DNA of 64,000 bases from Adineta steineri (Eukaryota; Rotifera; Eurotatoria; Adinetida; Adinetidae). Location of the stretch: contig CAJNOI010000034.1 in NCBI GenBank assembly GCA_905250115.1, forward strand, positions 45,297-109,296, given 5' to 3'. Below are positions 1-11,399 of this stretch, one piece after another (the stretch's first letter is position 1; every line of letters begins with the position of its first letter). The notes beneath the pieces were generated by a model. That model was not told the DNA's origin, searched no databases, and saw nothing but the letters and a program-made list of their open reading frames with translations. A program made the translations under genes and the position numbers.

Positions 1-1456
1 TCTTTTTATTACAGTATTTATATACATATATATTTGTATGTGTGTGTGTGTGTTCTGCTTTTATACTTGTATTGTAATGTTTATCGTTCTGTTTAATATC
101 AGTGGGGCTTTTTTTTTATAATATAATTCATAAGTAAATATTTATCGAAAAAATAACGAAGGAAATTATTATGTTGAAGTGTTTGATAGAAAATAAGATT
201 ATATGAATAAAATTCTATAGAGAAAAATATAAAAGAATTATCCGAGTTAATTTGAATAAGTAATAATTCTATTTTGCAGCCAATTGAGAATTGAATTATA
301 ATAACAAAAGAAAAATAATATAAAGTGACAGATAGAATAAAACAGAAAGAAAGAAAACGGAAAGAATCAATATTTCCTTTAATTGAGAAGTTTTTATTGT
401 AAATTAGTGACACATATTTCCAATAGTGTTATATAAGCGTCAATTGAACTAAATGCTTCAATGATACTTCAAATAAAAATATAAATACAATCAAACAAAG
501 AAATATCAATTCTATTGTGTTATATATTTTTTAACTTATTGAAAAACAATGATATTTCGTATTTTGTTTTTTTTCCTTATATATATTTGCATATTGATTA
601 TGTCTCGTATTCGGATCATTGCTTCAAAATGATATCAATGAATTAACGTAAAAAATAAAGTTTCTATTTGAATATAGCTCTATCATAGCACCTTTTCAAT
701 TCAACACTACGCTAGAGTTCGATTAGAAAATATCAAATGCTAAATCTATAGTTTTAATATAAAATTCTCTTTTCTCATATATATATATATTTGATTATTA
801 ATTAGGTATCATCTGATCCAAAAAAAAAGAAGTAAATCCTATTCAATGAACGAAGGAGAGCTTTATTGTGAATATGACCTCGGATATCCTGCTTCGTTAA
901 AAAAAATACACAGGATTAATTTTGATTACTCATTAATTATGCATTGAAAGAACTTTATCAAACAATGCTTCTTTGTCATTTGGGTTAAAAAGAATTCATT
1001 CGTTTTCTTATTCGACTATTACATAGATAAGAATACATTTTTGCTGCATAATATGTTGTTTTAAGTATTCATATTATCTTATGTGAGAAAATAATTGCAT
1101 TTCATAGCATTGCATACTAGATAAGGCGTCTATAAATAAATTCTCGAAAACGATTTTGAAATGTTTGAGTAATTCGTATATATTGAAGAATGCAAAAGCT
1201 TAATCATATATCCTAAATCGCTCAATTGTTTGCCTTTCTTCAGGTTAAAAAACTGATACCTATTTTTTAGAATAGTTTAATAGATGAATTCTATGTGATC
1301 GTTTCTTTTTGTTATTAGAATATATATATGTATTAAAATAATTCAAATTAAATAGTTCTCTACGAATTCTTCGTACTAAAAATTAAAAAATGAATATTAT
1401 ATTTCGAATAATCTACTGAAGAAAAAAGAAAATGATATATGTATATATATATTAAA
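1..1456. other. Gene-poor AT-rich stretch
   Basis: I see no credible gene here. The stretch holds a short TG-dinucleotide run near 41-53, several AT microsatellites and many in-frame stops. The one longer open frame (99-413, minus) is a string of hydrophobic and low-complexity residues without family resemblance, and I treat it as chance. The 3' UTR of the septin gene must lie at its right edge. Confidence 0.5.
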
Positions 1457-3407
1457 CTAGATTTTAGTAGATCGTTCTCTACTACTACTTCGTTCATTGT
1501 TTATAGTAGGAGTAAGTGTTTGATAGTCATTCGAATTTAAATTTAATTTTTGTTGCATATCAACTATTTGTTGTTTCATATCACGTATCTAAAAAAGACA
1601 ACAAAAACAATAAGAAAATGTTGTATTGAAATTTCTTTGTATACTTGATCATCTTTCTGTTGAATTAATTTATATTTAACTTCAATATTTTCATATGGAT
1701 CATCTCTATATAAATATTCGAAAATTATTTTAAAGAAAAAATCTAATTAAATTTACTCATAAATATCACTGTAATTTTTTCTTCCAAATAATTGTTGAGC
1801 ACGATAACTTTCATAATGAACATCACTTGTAACATCTTTTAAATCTTGAAGATGTGTTCTTAAATTAAAATTTTTATATATGAAGAGAAAAAGAAACACT
1901 CAATTTTTACTTGCATAACATTTCACGTAGATGAGCTAAATCACTATATTTTGAATCTTCAACATCAACTATACCCCATGGATAAGCTCGACCACGAACT
2001 TTACGTCCATTTGATTCAAGTGTTATATTACTACCCATAATAGCAAATGGAATTGATTCCTAACATTTTGTTGTTGATAAAAAATTTAAAAAAATATTAT
2101 ATAAAAATTATTACTCTTAATGTTTTATCAAGTGATTGAGAATCTTCATCTTGTTCCGAATCTCCTTCAGGAAAATCATATAATTGCACACCATGTTTAT
2201 CAATATCACTCAATAATTGTTTTTTCAATGCTGTTAATTCACTTTTAAGTAATGTATCAGCTTTAGCAATAACAGGTATAACATTAACTTTATGTTGAAG
2301 ATGATGTAGAAAATCTCGATCAATAGGTCGAAGACTTTTTATTTTCAAAAAAATAAAGAAATTATTGAGTATATATATACATATGTATTAATTTTACCCA
2401 CGAATACTTGGTGGTAGAAAATATAGACAACAATGAACACGTTGATCTTGAACATATTTACGTTCAATACCAAAACTTGTTTCCGCTTGATAATATTTAA
2501 GAAATTGTTGATCAATAAAATCGAGTATTGGTTTCCAACTTAAAAAATATTCAAAAGAAAAAGATAATAAGAAAATAAAAAATAAATCAAACCATTCAGT
2601 AGAATTCATTCCATCACCAAAACCTGGTGTATCAACAACAGTTAAACGTAATTTAACACCTTTTTCTTCTAATTCAACTGTACGAGTTTCGATTTCAACT
2701 GTTTTCGGTGGATGAACTAAAAATTGAAAAAATTTTCTTTTGTTTTTTTTATCTCTTTAAATTTATTTTACGTCGAGCTGTTGGTGGTCGATCAGCATAA
2801 AGTTCTGTCATGAATAAAGTATTAATAAATGTTGATTTACCAAGACCATGTTCACCTTTTATCAATCAATATTATTTATATTTAAAGAATAAAATATTTC
2901 AATACATACCAACAACCATAAGTGTAAATTCAAAACCTCGTTTAAGTGTTTTTCGATGTATTTGATCAGGTAATGTCGAAAATCCAATTGTTTCCTGGAA
3001 TGTTAATGGTTTTGGTGATAATAATGACTCAATTGATGCTCTACTAAGACGTGCGTATGGTGCATCGCGTGTAGCTGTACTAGTAGTACTCGTTTGTTTT
3101 CTCAATATATTTGCAAAAGGATTAGAAGTTATACTAGTCGAAGGTGTTGATATGGAAGAAAAACTCATTTTTTTTGTTAATGTGTATGTATGAAAAGATT
3201 TATCTCTTTTTTGAATGTTGATTTGTGGAAATGTCGAGGCCTTAATAACCTTCACCACACTTTAGTGATAAGGCAAATATAAAAAAAAAAGGAGAAGAGG
3301 AAAAGAATTAAAATACGCACATTACATGTTGATTTGAATTCGATACTTTTTCGTCGACGACCATTACTATTATTTGTTGTTTTACATTCAGTAGAATTTG
3401 TTGTCAT
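1457..3407 (-). CDS. Septin GTPase (SEPT2/SEPT5-like subgroup)
   Basis: Septins are GTP-binding proteins that polymerise into filaments at the cell cortex and act in cytokinesis and membrane scaffolding. The spliced product shows the P-loop GEHGLGKST (split by an intron after MVVG), the switch motif [20 protein letters not shown], the G4 motif AKAD within [11 protein letters not shown], and the septin unique element ([15 protein letters not shown]). A basic/polar N-terminus and a short C-terminal coiled coil ([14 protein letters not shown]) complete it. Several short introns are needed; the one inside the CWKP motif is about 54 nt and has no stop codon. The start at 3407 uses an upstream exon joined in phase (exon 3321-3407 to 3249); an internal ATG at 3168 is the alternative. 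[16 protein letters not shown] near the end of the GTPase domain points to the SEPT2/5 group. Family is certain, exact orthology is not. Confidence 0.9.
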
Positions 3408-4256
3408 GTTTTGTATATGAAAATTAAATATTGTACTGATTTTTATTTAAGAAATAATATCAATATGAATAAGAAAAAGAACGAATGTTGTTCAAATGAT
3501 TATATCATTTGTTGAACCAACTGTTGTATAGAGTAATACAATTCGAACAGGAGAAATAAAAAAAAAGGTGTTAGGTAGTAAGAACATACGTGTATAGTAG
3601 GGATTTTATTACCACATCATCTTCGAAAGGTTAATGTTGAATACAATTATGAGAGTAAAAGAAAATATTACCAATCATATCGATCGATATACAAAGCAAC
3701 AAAATACTCGAACAATATATATATATATGAGAGCAATTAATTTATTCTCTCATAGAGATATTATACAGTGTAAAGAATTAATCCATTAATCTTTTATTAT
3801 ATAAGAAAAACTATTTCTAATCTTTGTTATTATATGTTGAATATTTGAATTGAAAAAGATTTTTAACAGGTAATTTGTTTGAGTATTATAGTATGTTTCT
3901 TTGTAAGAATTATTCAATAGAATAGTTTGTAATTGATATGGTCTTTCAATCTCTACGTATTCTTATCTACATTGACCTATTATTATTGCAATATGAAGTA
4001 CAACATTTATATACTTCACCAAGAGTATTTCTCTTTTTTTTTAATGTAAATGACATAGATTACTCTCACTCACGCCCTCAAATTCATTCTTTACTTGACA
4101 CACATGACAGACACTTGCAAAACAAAAAGCAATATGATTTTCATTGACAATAGTATGTTAGAATAATAGAAAGATGATTGTACTTTGTTCTTGAGTGCAT
4201 CAAAAATTTATATGATAAATTTTATTCCTATAAGATTCATTGACGTTACTAAATCT

Positions 4257-4332
4257 TTTCCGGCTGCCTACTCAAAAAATGCCGTACTCCCCTACGGTAA
4301 AATGTTGCCCTTTGGCAACACTCGATCGGAAA
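4257..4332. repeat. Two adjacent perfect hairpins inside an outer stem
   Basis: Against a background of roughly three-quarters A+T, this patch is GC-rich and folds simply. TGCCGTA pairs with TACGGTA around a CTCCCC loop (4280-4299, one G-T wobble). Three bases later TGTTGCC pairs perfectly with GGCAACA around a CTTT loop (4303-4320). TTTCCG (4257-4262) and CGGAAA (4327-4332) could close an outer stem around both. It could be a structured RNA, the end of a mobile element, or a protein-binding site; nothing in the sequence decides between these. Confidence 0.5.
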
Positions 4333-5941
4333 CGTTTAAGCTTATTTTAAAATCTAAACGAATGAAAAATTCTTAACAAGACACTCCTTTAGAACATTGA
4401 ATTTCTAATAAAAGAAATATTACATAGAATATACAGAATTTATTAACAATGATTAGATTTCATTTTCAATATTATGTCATTACTTCTTAAATCAATACCT
4501 TCAGAATCGTATATTTCTCAGTTCACAAAAATATAGAAGTACCTTGGTAGATAAACAGTCTTAATTGTGACTCTTCAATTTATGTTCTTAATCTGTTTCT
4601 GATACGAGAAAAAAAAGCGCTTGTAGTTTTAAATTATAACTAACACCTCTATTTTATATATTACTATACACACATTCATTATTTTAATCAAGAGGGAAAC
4701 AGCTAATTTAAATCCGACAAAAATCAAACTTAAATCATTTTTCTTTGCTTTTTCCGCCTTGAGTAATGTGCTTCTTGAAGCATTTCAAATATTTAACAAC
4801 TGAATTAATAATATTAAAAATTATATAAGCTGCTTATGGTAATATTCGATTTTTACATAGATTGTTAATTTATTCAAAAATCGAGATTTTCATTTTTGTT
4901 TGAAAAATTCATTATATTATGTCAATATCTAAAATGATTATCATCATTTGATCACCAATGAATAATTGAACAGAAACAAATATATTGATAAATGTGACAT
5001 CTCTCATTCTGATATATGATTTGGGATTTAAACTAATCAATTCTCTACATTGTTTTATCTCTGTCTGCAAGCATTAATATACAATACAATGTTGCTTATT
5101 GAGTATCTGTGGGCGTCCATTGTTGTTTTGTTTTCTTCCCTATAACATCAGTGTCATTCATATATTTGGATGAGCACTCAATAATTTAGACTACATCTAT
5201 TCATATAACTAGTTTAAGCTTGTCCATATTATTGTATCAAAATAAATCATCATATTCAACTTCAATATTGAATGTTAAATAATTAACTATTGTGCCACAT
5301 AATAAATATTGACGATTGTTTGTAAATATTGAGAGATAATTAATAGTAAGTAGATCAATGATTTCTGATAATATTGTATATTCCACTTGTTCTAAATAAT
5401 CCGGTATAATCTATTTATCTTTGTTTACATTTATACATTGTTATTGAACTTAATGTCTTTGCTGCATCTGCAATAAGTATTATTCATAGTAAATTCTCTT
5501 AAACAATCTGTTTAAATCAATAGTTTGTTCGAAATCATTTTTTTATTCCATTGATGATGAGACTTTTGAAAGAAAGAAAGAGGATTTACCCTTTTTTATC
5601 ATAAAATGATAAGTACTATTTTAATCAGAAATGTGAAGACTATTGCACATATATACAATAAAGATTCGTATATGACCAGACAATTTTTTATTTTTTGTAA
5701 CTTACTCGCATCCAGTATTTTTACAATCCTTGCTCACTTTAGACACAACCCTCTGTGATATGTGTGTTGAATACGCTAGTTAATGTATAAAGTGTGTATG
5801 AAGTAAATAAATGCACTTTTTTTCGATTTTGTTACTAATACACTTATCAGATCTCAACTGATACACATATAAGGTGGCCCAGAGATCCTCTGACATTTTT
5901 TCGATGAGGAGAGCTAAGAGGTTCATCATTTGAAAGAGATA

Positions 5942-6251
5942 TTTCACTGCATAGTCCTGTCTATTATTCAAAAATATCAATTGCTTTTAAAATAACCACT
6001 CATCCGTTTGCATTCAAAAAAATAGTATTAGCCCTATAAAGATGATGTATCATGACGACATTTTGAAGTCATTTGATATTCTTCAAAGGAGCATAACATT
6101 TATCTTTTGGATGTAGAACTTCTACATATTTCGTCTAGTGTTTTTTTTAATTTCATTGATACAATTAAGATAATAAACGACTGAAGATTTTTCTCTCTTG
6201 TCATATAAGCAATTGATATTTTTGAATAATAGATAGAACTATGCAGTGAAA
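5942..6251. repeat. Foldback (MITE-like) inverted repeat
   Basis: The arm at 5942-5985 and the reverse complement of 6208-6251 agree over about 44 nt with two visible differences (shared blocks such as TTTCACTGCATAGT and TATTATTCAAAAATATCAAT). Weaker matching continues outward, so the element may span about 5900-6275. The loop is about 220 nt and codes for nothing. I could not identify a target-site duplication or superfamily. It resembles a small non-autonomous DNA transposon or foldback element. Confidence 0.75.
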
Positions 6252-7140
6252 CAGCTTCTTTCATAATGAAGAAAAACATCTATGAAATGATATAGGAATT
6301 AGTAAATATTATGCGGCATGAATACTTTATTGAAATTTAGTCAAAGTTATTTATATTTTGTTTGACTTTTGAATAATTCTTTGAGCTTTATCTGATGACA
6401 ATGACCCAAATCAATAAGTATCGTATTGAGACAACTGCTATATCAAATAGACTAAAAAAAATAAATGCATCACAACTCGTATATATCAGAGTGAATAGAA
6501 GGTGTTGTCACTCTTTGACTTTTGTTGCAATATATCTGATATTCTATATATTGCTGACAATGACAGTAGAAAGAAGCAAAACTGGACGGAGGCAGTTTCT
6601 TTGGAAATCGAGAAAACAGAGAGAGTCCTAGTGTGCGTTGTTGAAAGCAGACGATATTTCCTCTCTGTTTGCACTGCCGCTGATTATCTGATTTAATCTC
6701 ATGCGATTAAACTAGAGACTTTTAATCATTAAGATAGTGCAAAAATCTAAATTAAATCACTGAATATTATTATTTACATGCAGCAAAAGTACAATAATAT
6801 ATTTTTTTGAGATAGTTGATCTTCTCTGGATTCAATACATATCTAACTATATTAATAGATTAAACATTTTTTGTATTATCATAATATAAAAATGAAATAA
6901 TAATGTCATGATCTTATTGATATTGTAAACAATGTCAACTTTCATAAGATTGATTTTAAAGATATTTCTGAGTAGATGAACACTTTTCAATAGAAATTTA
7001 GATAGCATTTGGTCGTCACTCTTGTGACAATAACTTTATGTAAGAATTGTTCCTCATACTTTGAATTTATTTCAGATTTGTTCTAAGATCGTCGTGATTC
7101 ATTACTCTTTGTACAAGATTATTCACAACAACATATTAAG

Positions 7141-7725
7141 ATGCGAATACATTACGGTTTAGATATTAATCGTGAAATGCAGACAACCTACTGCGCTATG
7201 GCATTATTCCTGTTTCTTCTTACACAGTTCGATACTTCGTATAATCTAGACAGATCTCATGAGGTAGTTTTCAATTTGCGGATGCCAAATGTGACATCAA
7301 ATGAAACAAATTTATACTGCGATATACCTTATGATGATTGCCGTTGCTCTGTTGTATCAGTGAAATACTGCCTCACTGATGCGCGGCTTAAGTTCAGTCG
7401 CATCTTACCGATAATTTTATTCGTAGTACAGATTTATCTTGCTCAAGGACTTTTTTCTTTAAGTGGAGATCACAAACATCTTCTTATTTGTGCTTTATGG
7501 ATTACTTCAATGTTTGTTCTCATTGGTATTATAGCTCTGATTTATCGTAGCAGCTGTTGTCATGGGTATACAATTATAATAATTTCCGGTACGGGTTTTT
7601 TAGTAATTGGTTCTTATTTTTATGCTTTCTTCGCTGAAACCGAACGTCGTTGGCCATCCCGTAGGAACAACTACATCATGAACGTTCAAAGATACCAAAT
7701 GACTGATGGTGAAGCTCAGGTTTAA
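7141..7725 (+). CDS. Hypothetical multi-pass membrane protein
   Basis: This single-exon frame of 194 residues begins with ATG. It has a hydrophobic N-terminal segment (about residues 19-32), a cysteine-containing stretch with potential N-glycosylation sites (NVTS, NETN) ending in CDIPYDDCRCSVVSVKYC, and three strong membrane segments at about 84-103, 112-135 and 140-162. The overall plan of a cysteine-bearing first loop and four hydrophobic segments recalls tetraspan junction or claudin-type proteins, but no diagnostic motif is visible and I do not assign a family. The cytoplasmic tail is short and polar. Codon use is AT-rich, as in the neighbouring genes. Confidence 0.65.
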   Translation: MRIHYGLDINREMQTTYCAMALFLFLLTQFDTSYNLDRSHEVVFNLRMPNVTSNETNLYCDIPYDDCRCSVVSVKYCLTDARLKFSRILPIILFVVQIYLAQGLFSLSGDHKHLLICALWITSMFVLIGIIALIYRSSCCHGYTIIIISGTGFLVIGSYFYAFFAETERRWPSRRNNYIMNVQRYQMTDGEAQV

Positions 7726-8648
7726 TATGAGCTGCTTTAACCTATAGCTTTTCAGGCTGTTAATAAAATCTGTATTCTATCAAATAAATCCCTTTTTTGT
7801 TTCTTTTTTCATGTATTCGATGGATGATAATCTTCTGTTATTAATAAAATACCAAAATATTTCGGAGAAAATGAGCAGTTATAGAGTATACAATTTGCAA
7901 ATTTTCGTTAGAAGAATGAAATTCGGGAATAGGGTTTATTTAGATAAAGATTTTTTTCCAGTGTATCAAATCCAATGACTAGATTATGTGTTTTCATTTA
8001 CTTTAAGGATCATATTGTTAATTCAAGTTATTATACATTTCGATAATGTTTCAATATTAAAATATTCATTTTAGTTGATATGCTATTTGAAAACTTGAAT
8101 AGAAATTAATGTTAATCTGTACATTCAAAAATGAAAAACGTGGGTGTTTAATAACTATCAATCAAATTAGTGCAGCTGAGTTTGTTTTTTAATAAATCAA
8201 CTATTAATTGATTCGTTTTTTTCGTTTTAATTTCATTTTATTTTAACTTAAGGAAAATCTTTTTTTTTGAATAAAAATGTCTAAAAGATAAGTGTAGAAT
8301 TTTTATATTTAATAATACGATTATATATTATTCACTATAGTGAAATGCACAACATCTTGTTCTAATGATGATCTTAATGATAAGATTGAAAATTCAACAC
8401 TTATTATTTGAGGAAATATATTTTAAACAAACATCAGAAAAATAAAATGAAATTGTAGAGATAAAGAAAAACAAAACAATAGTTAATTTAAAAGAAGTAA
8501 AATTCAACTGCACTCATTGGGTTGATAATAATTGATTTTCTTCTGAAGCTGATTGACGACTACCGATTACTATATCGAAAACTGAATACCTAATTGTAGA
8601 AAGCGATGTTATGGTCGATGCACTTAACTAAAATTTAACGAACGTTTA
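7726..8648. other. Intergenic, nothing recognised
   Basis: AT-rich DNA between a plus-strand and a minus-strand membrane protein gene (convergent). AATAAA-type signals are plentiful, as expected for two 3' ends, but none can be assigned. No coding or repeat structure was seen. Confidence 0.5.
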
Positions 8649-9439
8649 TTAATAAAAAATGAAAAATACCAAGATAAAACTAATTAGGACGAAAGTCAAA
8701 AAAAGTCCAAAAGAAAAAATCACCAAAAGTAATAAAACGTAACGAACGAAAAACCCTAACTTGACTGTTTGTTTAGAATTGCTCCAATATGTAATGGCCA
8801 TATACAAGTATTCTAAAACAATTACATAAACACCCACACCCGCAACAACTGTTGCCCAATACGGTTTTCCAAAGCCAATAGTCGCGCTAACCATTGTAAA
8901 CGTATTGAGCAACAGAAACACTGGAAACCTCTCATCTGTTACTTTGGCCTTTAGACCCTTTATTGTTGTTAAATCTTCAAAATGCAAGACCAAAACAAAC
9001 GGTCCGATAAAACCAAAAGAAACCATCATTCCAACTCTAGATTTTACCACATATTTCCTATGAAATTCTATAAAAACATATCAACCAATTCGAAATACTT
9101 TATTTTATGTTAAGTCAATAAAAAAAATATCTTCCGAAAGAGCATGAAAACCTGAATATTGCCGTATAAATTTCACAGAGATATACTTGAGAGGACGAGA
9201 ATGACGGATAATAATCTTATTAGAAAATTGTTTTTTTCAATTTATTTTTTAGAGATTTAGGAGTATATCCTTGTGAAATTGATACGGCATGATTCGGGTT
9301 TTCGGCTTTTTTCTAATAATATTTTTTCACTAGTTTAGCATAAAATAAAGTATTTCCTAGTAATATATGATAATTAAATTTTATTTTTTTGTATATCTTA
9401 CTCGAAATTTGGATCTAGGAGATCCTCATCTCTCTCCAT
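8649..9439 (-). CDS. Hypothetical four-pass membrane protein, spliced
   Basis: The large exon (8649-9057) encodes four hydrophobic segments: MMVSFGFIGPFVLVLHF, FPVFLLLNTFTMVSATIGF, a long one around YWATVVAGVGVYVIVLEYLY, and a very hydrophobic C-terminus. The open frame continues upstream of 9048 only with a GTG, so it must be spliced. The donor at 9401/9402 and acceptor at 9058/9057 join in phase to an acidic segment MERDEDLLDPNF starting at 9439, giving 148 residues. Coding potential continues upstream (9440-9513, and a further ATG-led segment from 9727 beginning MDVSDDGHIMPRG), but I could not find a GT donor that joins these in frame, so the true start may lie further 5'. The intron carries an inverted repeat. 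No family recognised. Confidence 0.5.
9147..9304. repeat. Imperfect inverted repeat within an intron
   Basis: The left arm (about 9147-9191) and the reverse complement of the right arm (about 9260-9304) share blocks such as AAAACC, TGCCGTAT and AATTTCACA followed by GATATACT. The spacer is about 70 nt. The hairpin sits wholly inside the last intron of the minus-strand membrane protein gene. It is probably a short foldback or MITE copy; no target-site duplication could be fixed. Confidence 0.65.
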
Positions 9440-9911
9440 TGTAATTGCCACATCGTTAATTCTCGTTTCATGAGAATTTTGATTGTTTTTTTGTTGATAA
9501 GGACGTCGACTCACTTTAACTAGATATGTAATGTGAGATTATTTTTACTGTATGATTAAATGGATCATAAAATTCTAAGCTACTTATTTTACTTTTCTTT
9601 TTCCATTCAATTTTAGACGGTAACGATTCAGTAATAGGATAGGAAAGCGAAAAGAATATGTCAATGTCTCTTTTAGTCTATAGCGATTTCCTCTAGGCAT
9701 AATATGTCCGTCATCAGAAACGTCCATTAAACAAACGTGAAATAACTAAAAAAAGATAATAATGTTATTATAATTCCAAATAAAGATCATTACCTTGTTC
9801 ATGTACGAAAAACAAAAGTTGATTCAACGAAATTTCTCTATTATCAAATATTTAAGTAAGAAAAATTTCATAACAAAAAAATCAAAATGATTTATTTTAT
9901 TTATATCTGAT

Positions 9912-10160
9912 TGTACATTCGATAAAAGAAACATCAAATGATCTTATTTATCACTATACAGCTGCACCATTAATTGATATGATTTTTAATAGTAGTAATA
10001 CAATTGTATATGTATATGGTCAAACAGGATCTGGTTCGTTAATTTATTTCTTATTATTATCTTATTATTTTTAATCTTAATTTAGATAAAACATTTACAA
10101 TGGGTGTCAATTTATCATTAGCAAAAAAAGATTATGCTAATGCAATTTATGTTTGAATTG
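9912..10160 (+). pseudogene. Fragment of a kinesin motor domain
   Basis: Translating 9928-10040 gives ETSNDLIYHYTAAPLIDMIF followed by NSSNTIVYVYGQTGSGS. After an intron-like gap ending in TTTAG at 10085 comes KTFTMGVNLSLAKKDYANA. This is the kinesin pattern of an ETS...Y..TA.PL.D segment, the (F/Y)AYGQTGSGKTFTM P-loop, and what follows it. Just upstream TFDK is readable in another frame, so a frameshift separates it from ETSND, and a stop follows soon after the last matching residue. Neither the rest of the motor nor a tail is present nearby. I read it as a decayed, truncated copy. An alternative is a mis-spliced remnant of a larger gene lost from this locus. Confidence 0.7.
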
Positions 10161-10412
10161 AGTTTAGTAATATTTGATTAGTATAAATATCAATGACATA
10201 AGACTAATATTGAAAAAAATGAATGTATCGTGTAATTATGAGTCTCTGTATGATGACAAAACTTTATAGAGATATCAAATAAGTGAATCAACAGAATATA
10301 TCAGATAATGCTAATTTTTTTTATGGTAATTATCGTTTTTATCACTAATATATTTGGATAGTATGTTATTAATTAAAAAGAAAAGTACAAAGTTTGATAA
10401 AATAATGAATTG

Positions 10413-11399
10413 TTAATAAAGAAAAGATGCATCATCTTTAAGTCGTTTAAGTATTTTCGTTCGTCGTATTGAATCTGATGATTTTTGTCGACTTACTAAA
10501 AATTTATTATATGGATGTTCTTGTTGAAAATAATCTGTAGTTGATATAAGACCAGGTGATGATAATAATGGAAATTCCATTGATGGTATTTTATTCATAG
10601 TTACTTGTGTTAAATTATGTGTCCATTCAGTTTCATAAATAGGTGTTAATTGTTCAAGTGAAGAACATATCGTTGTATTTGGAATTATTGCCTGAGAATT
10701 TTTTTGATTATTATCATTTTCAGATGATAAAATTTGTTTGGATAAGATAGAAAGATTACATGATGAAAGTCGACCAGACATGAGTATACGATCAGTTGGT
10801 GTTTTAATATAATCTAAAAATTGATGGTTGTTATTTAAGTCATTGATATTAGTCATTATTGTTACCTTGCATTCGATTGATCTTACGAATAGTTTTATAG
10901 AATTTATTCTGATTATTTTCGACAATGGAATCTATTAAATAAATCATTCATTTTCAACGCTTTTTACAGTTGTTTTTTTTTGTTTACCTGATCGAATCAA
11001 TGAACTATGTGAAGTTGTCGAACTAGACAATGTATTAATTGTTGTACAATTTTGATTATTTATTTCTGTTGTTGTTGTTATTATAGGACTATGACTGATT
11101 AAATGAGGATAAGAATTATATAATTGTGATAAATGATTTTTATCATCTGAATGACATTTTATAAATGAATTGTTTTTAATACTTTCTTGTTCGGGAAATT
11201 CTTCATTTAATTCATATGATAAATATCGATGATGATGATAATGACAAAAATAATAATATATATAACAATATAATATAATTAAAAGTAGAATTAAACTGAT
11301 CAATGCTATAAATATTAAGTAGCCAATAAGATCATACACAATATAAGTATTGATTAATGGAGTATTTATAAATGAATGAAACAATCGATTATTCATCAT
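10413..11399 (-). CDS. Hypothetical single-pass membrane protein, three exons
   Basis: Three exons (10988-11399, 10866-10931, 10413-10813) join through introns of 56 and 52 nt with CAG/GTAAA and AAG/GTAAC donors, all in phase 1. They give 292 residues from the MMNNRLFH start. A single strong membrane helix lies near the N-terminus (about residues 24-50, VYDLIGYLIFIALISLILLL and onward). It is followed by a tyrosine- and histidine-rich juxtamembrane stretch and a long serine/threonine/asparagine-rich cytoplasmic tail ending in a basic region (RRTKILKRLKDD). There is no obvious extracellular domain or signal peptide. No family is recognised; the exon structure is well supported, the function is not. 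Confidence 0.7.

Larger units (their letters stand above)
3408..7140. other. Gene-poor stretch with repeats
   Basis: No gene could be supported in these 3.7 kb. Open frames at 3938-4147, 4185-4376, 5780-5980 and 6395-6696 are short, often overlap on opposite strands, and match nothing I recognise. The stretch contains the twin-hairpin patch at 4257-4332 and the foldback repeat at about 5900-6275, listed separately. A TTTATTTCAG acceptor near 7067-7076 may end a 5' UTR intron of the membrane protein gene that starts at 7141. Confidence 0.5.

Noticed and set aside
99-413. Minus-strand frame of 104 residues
   Set aside because: Composition is that expected from AT-rich chance sequence (Phe, Ile, Leu, Asn, Tyr), with no motif and no splice or homology support.
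6395-6696. Overlapping frames on both strands
   Set aside because: Three short frames overlap in sense and antisense; none has a family match or a plausible gene structure.
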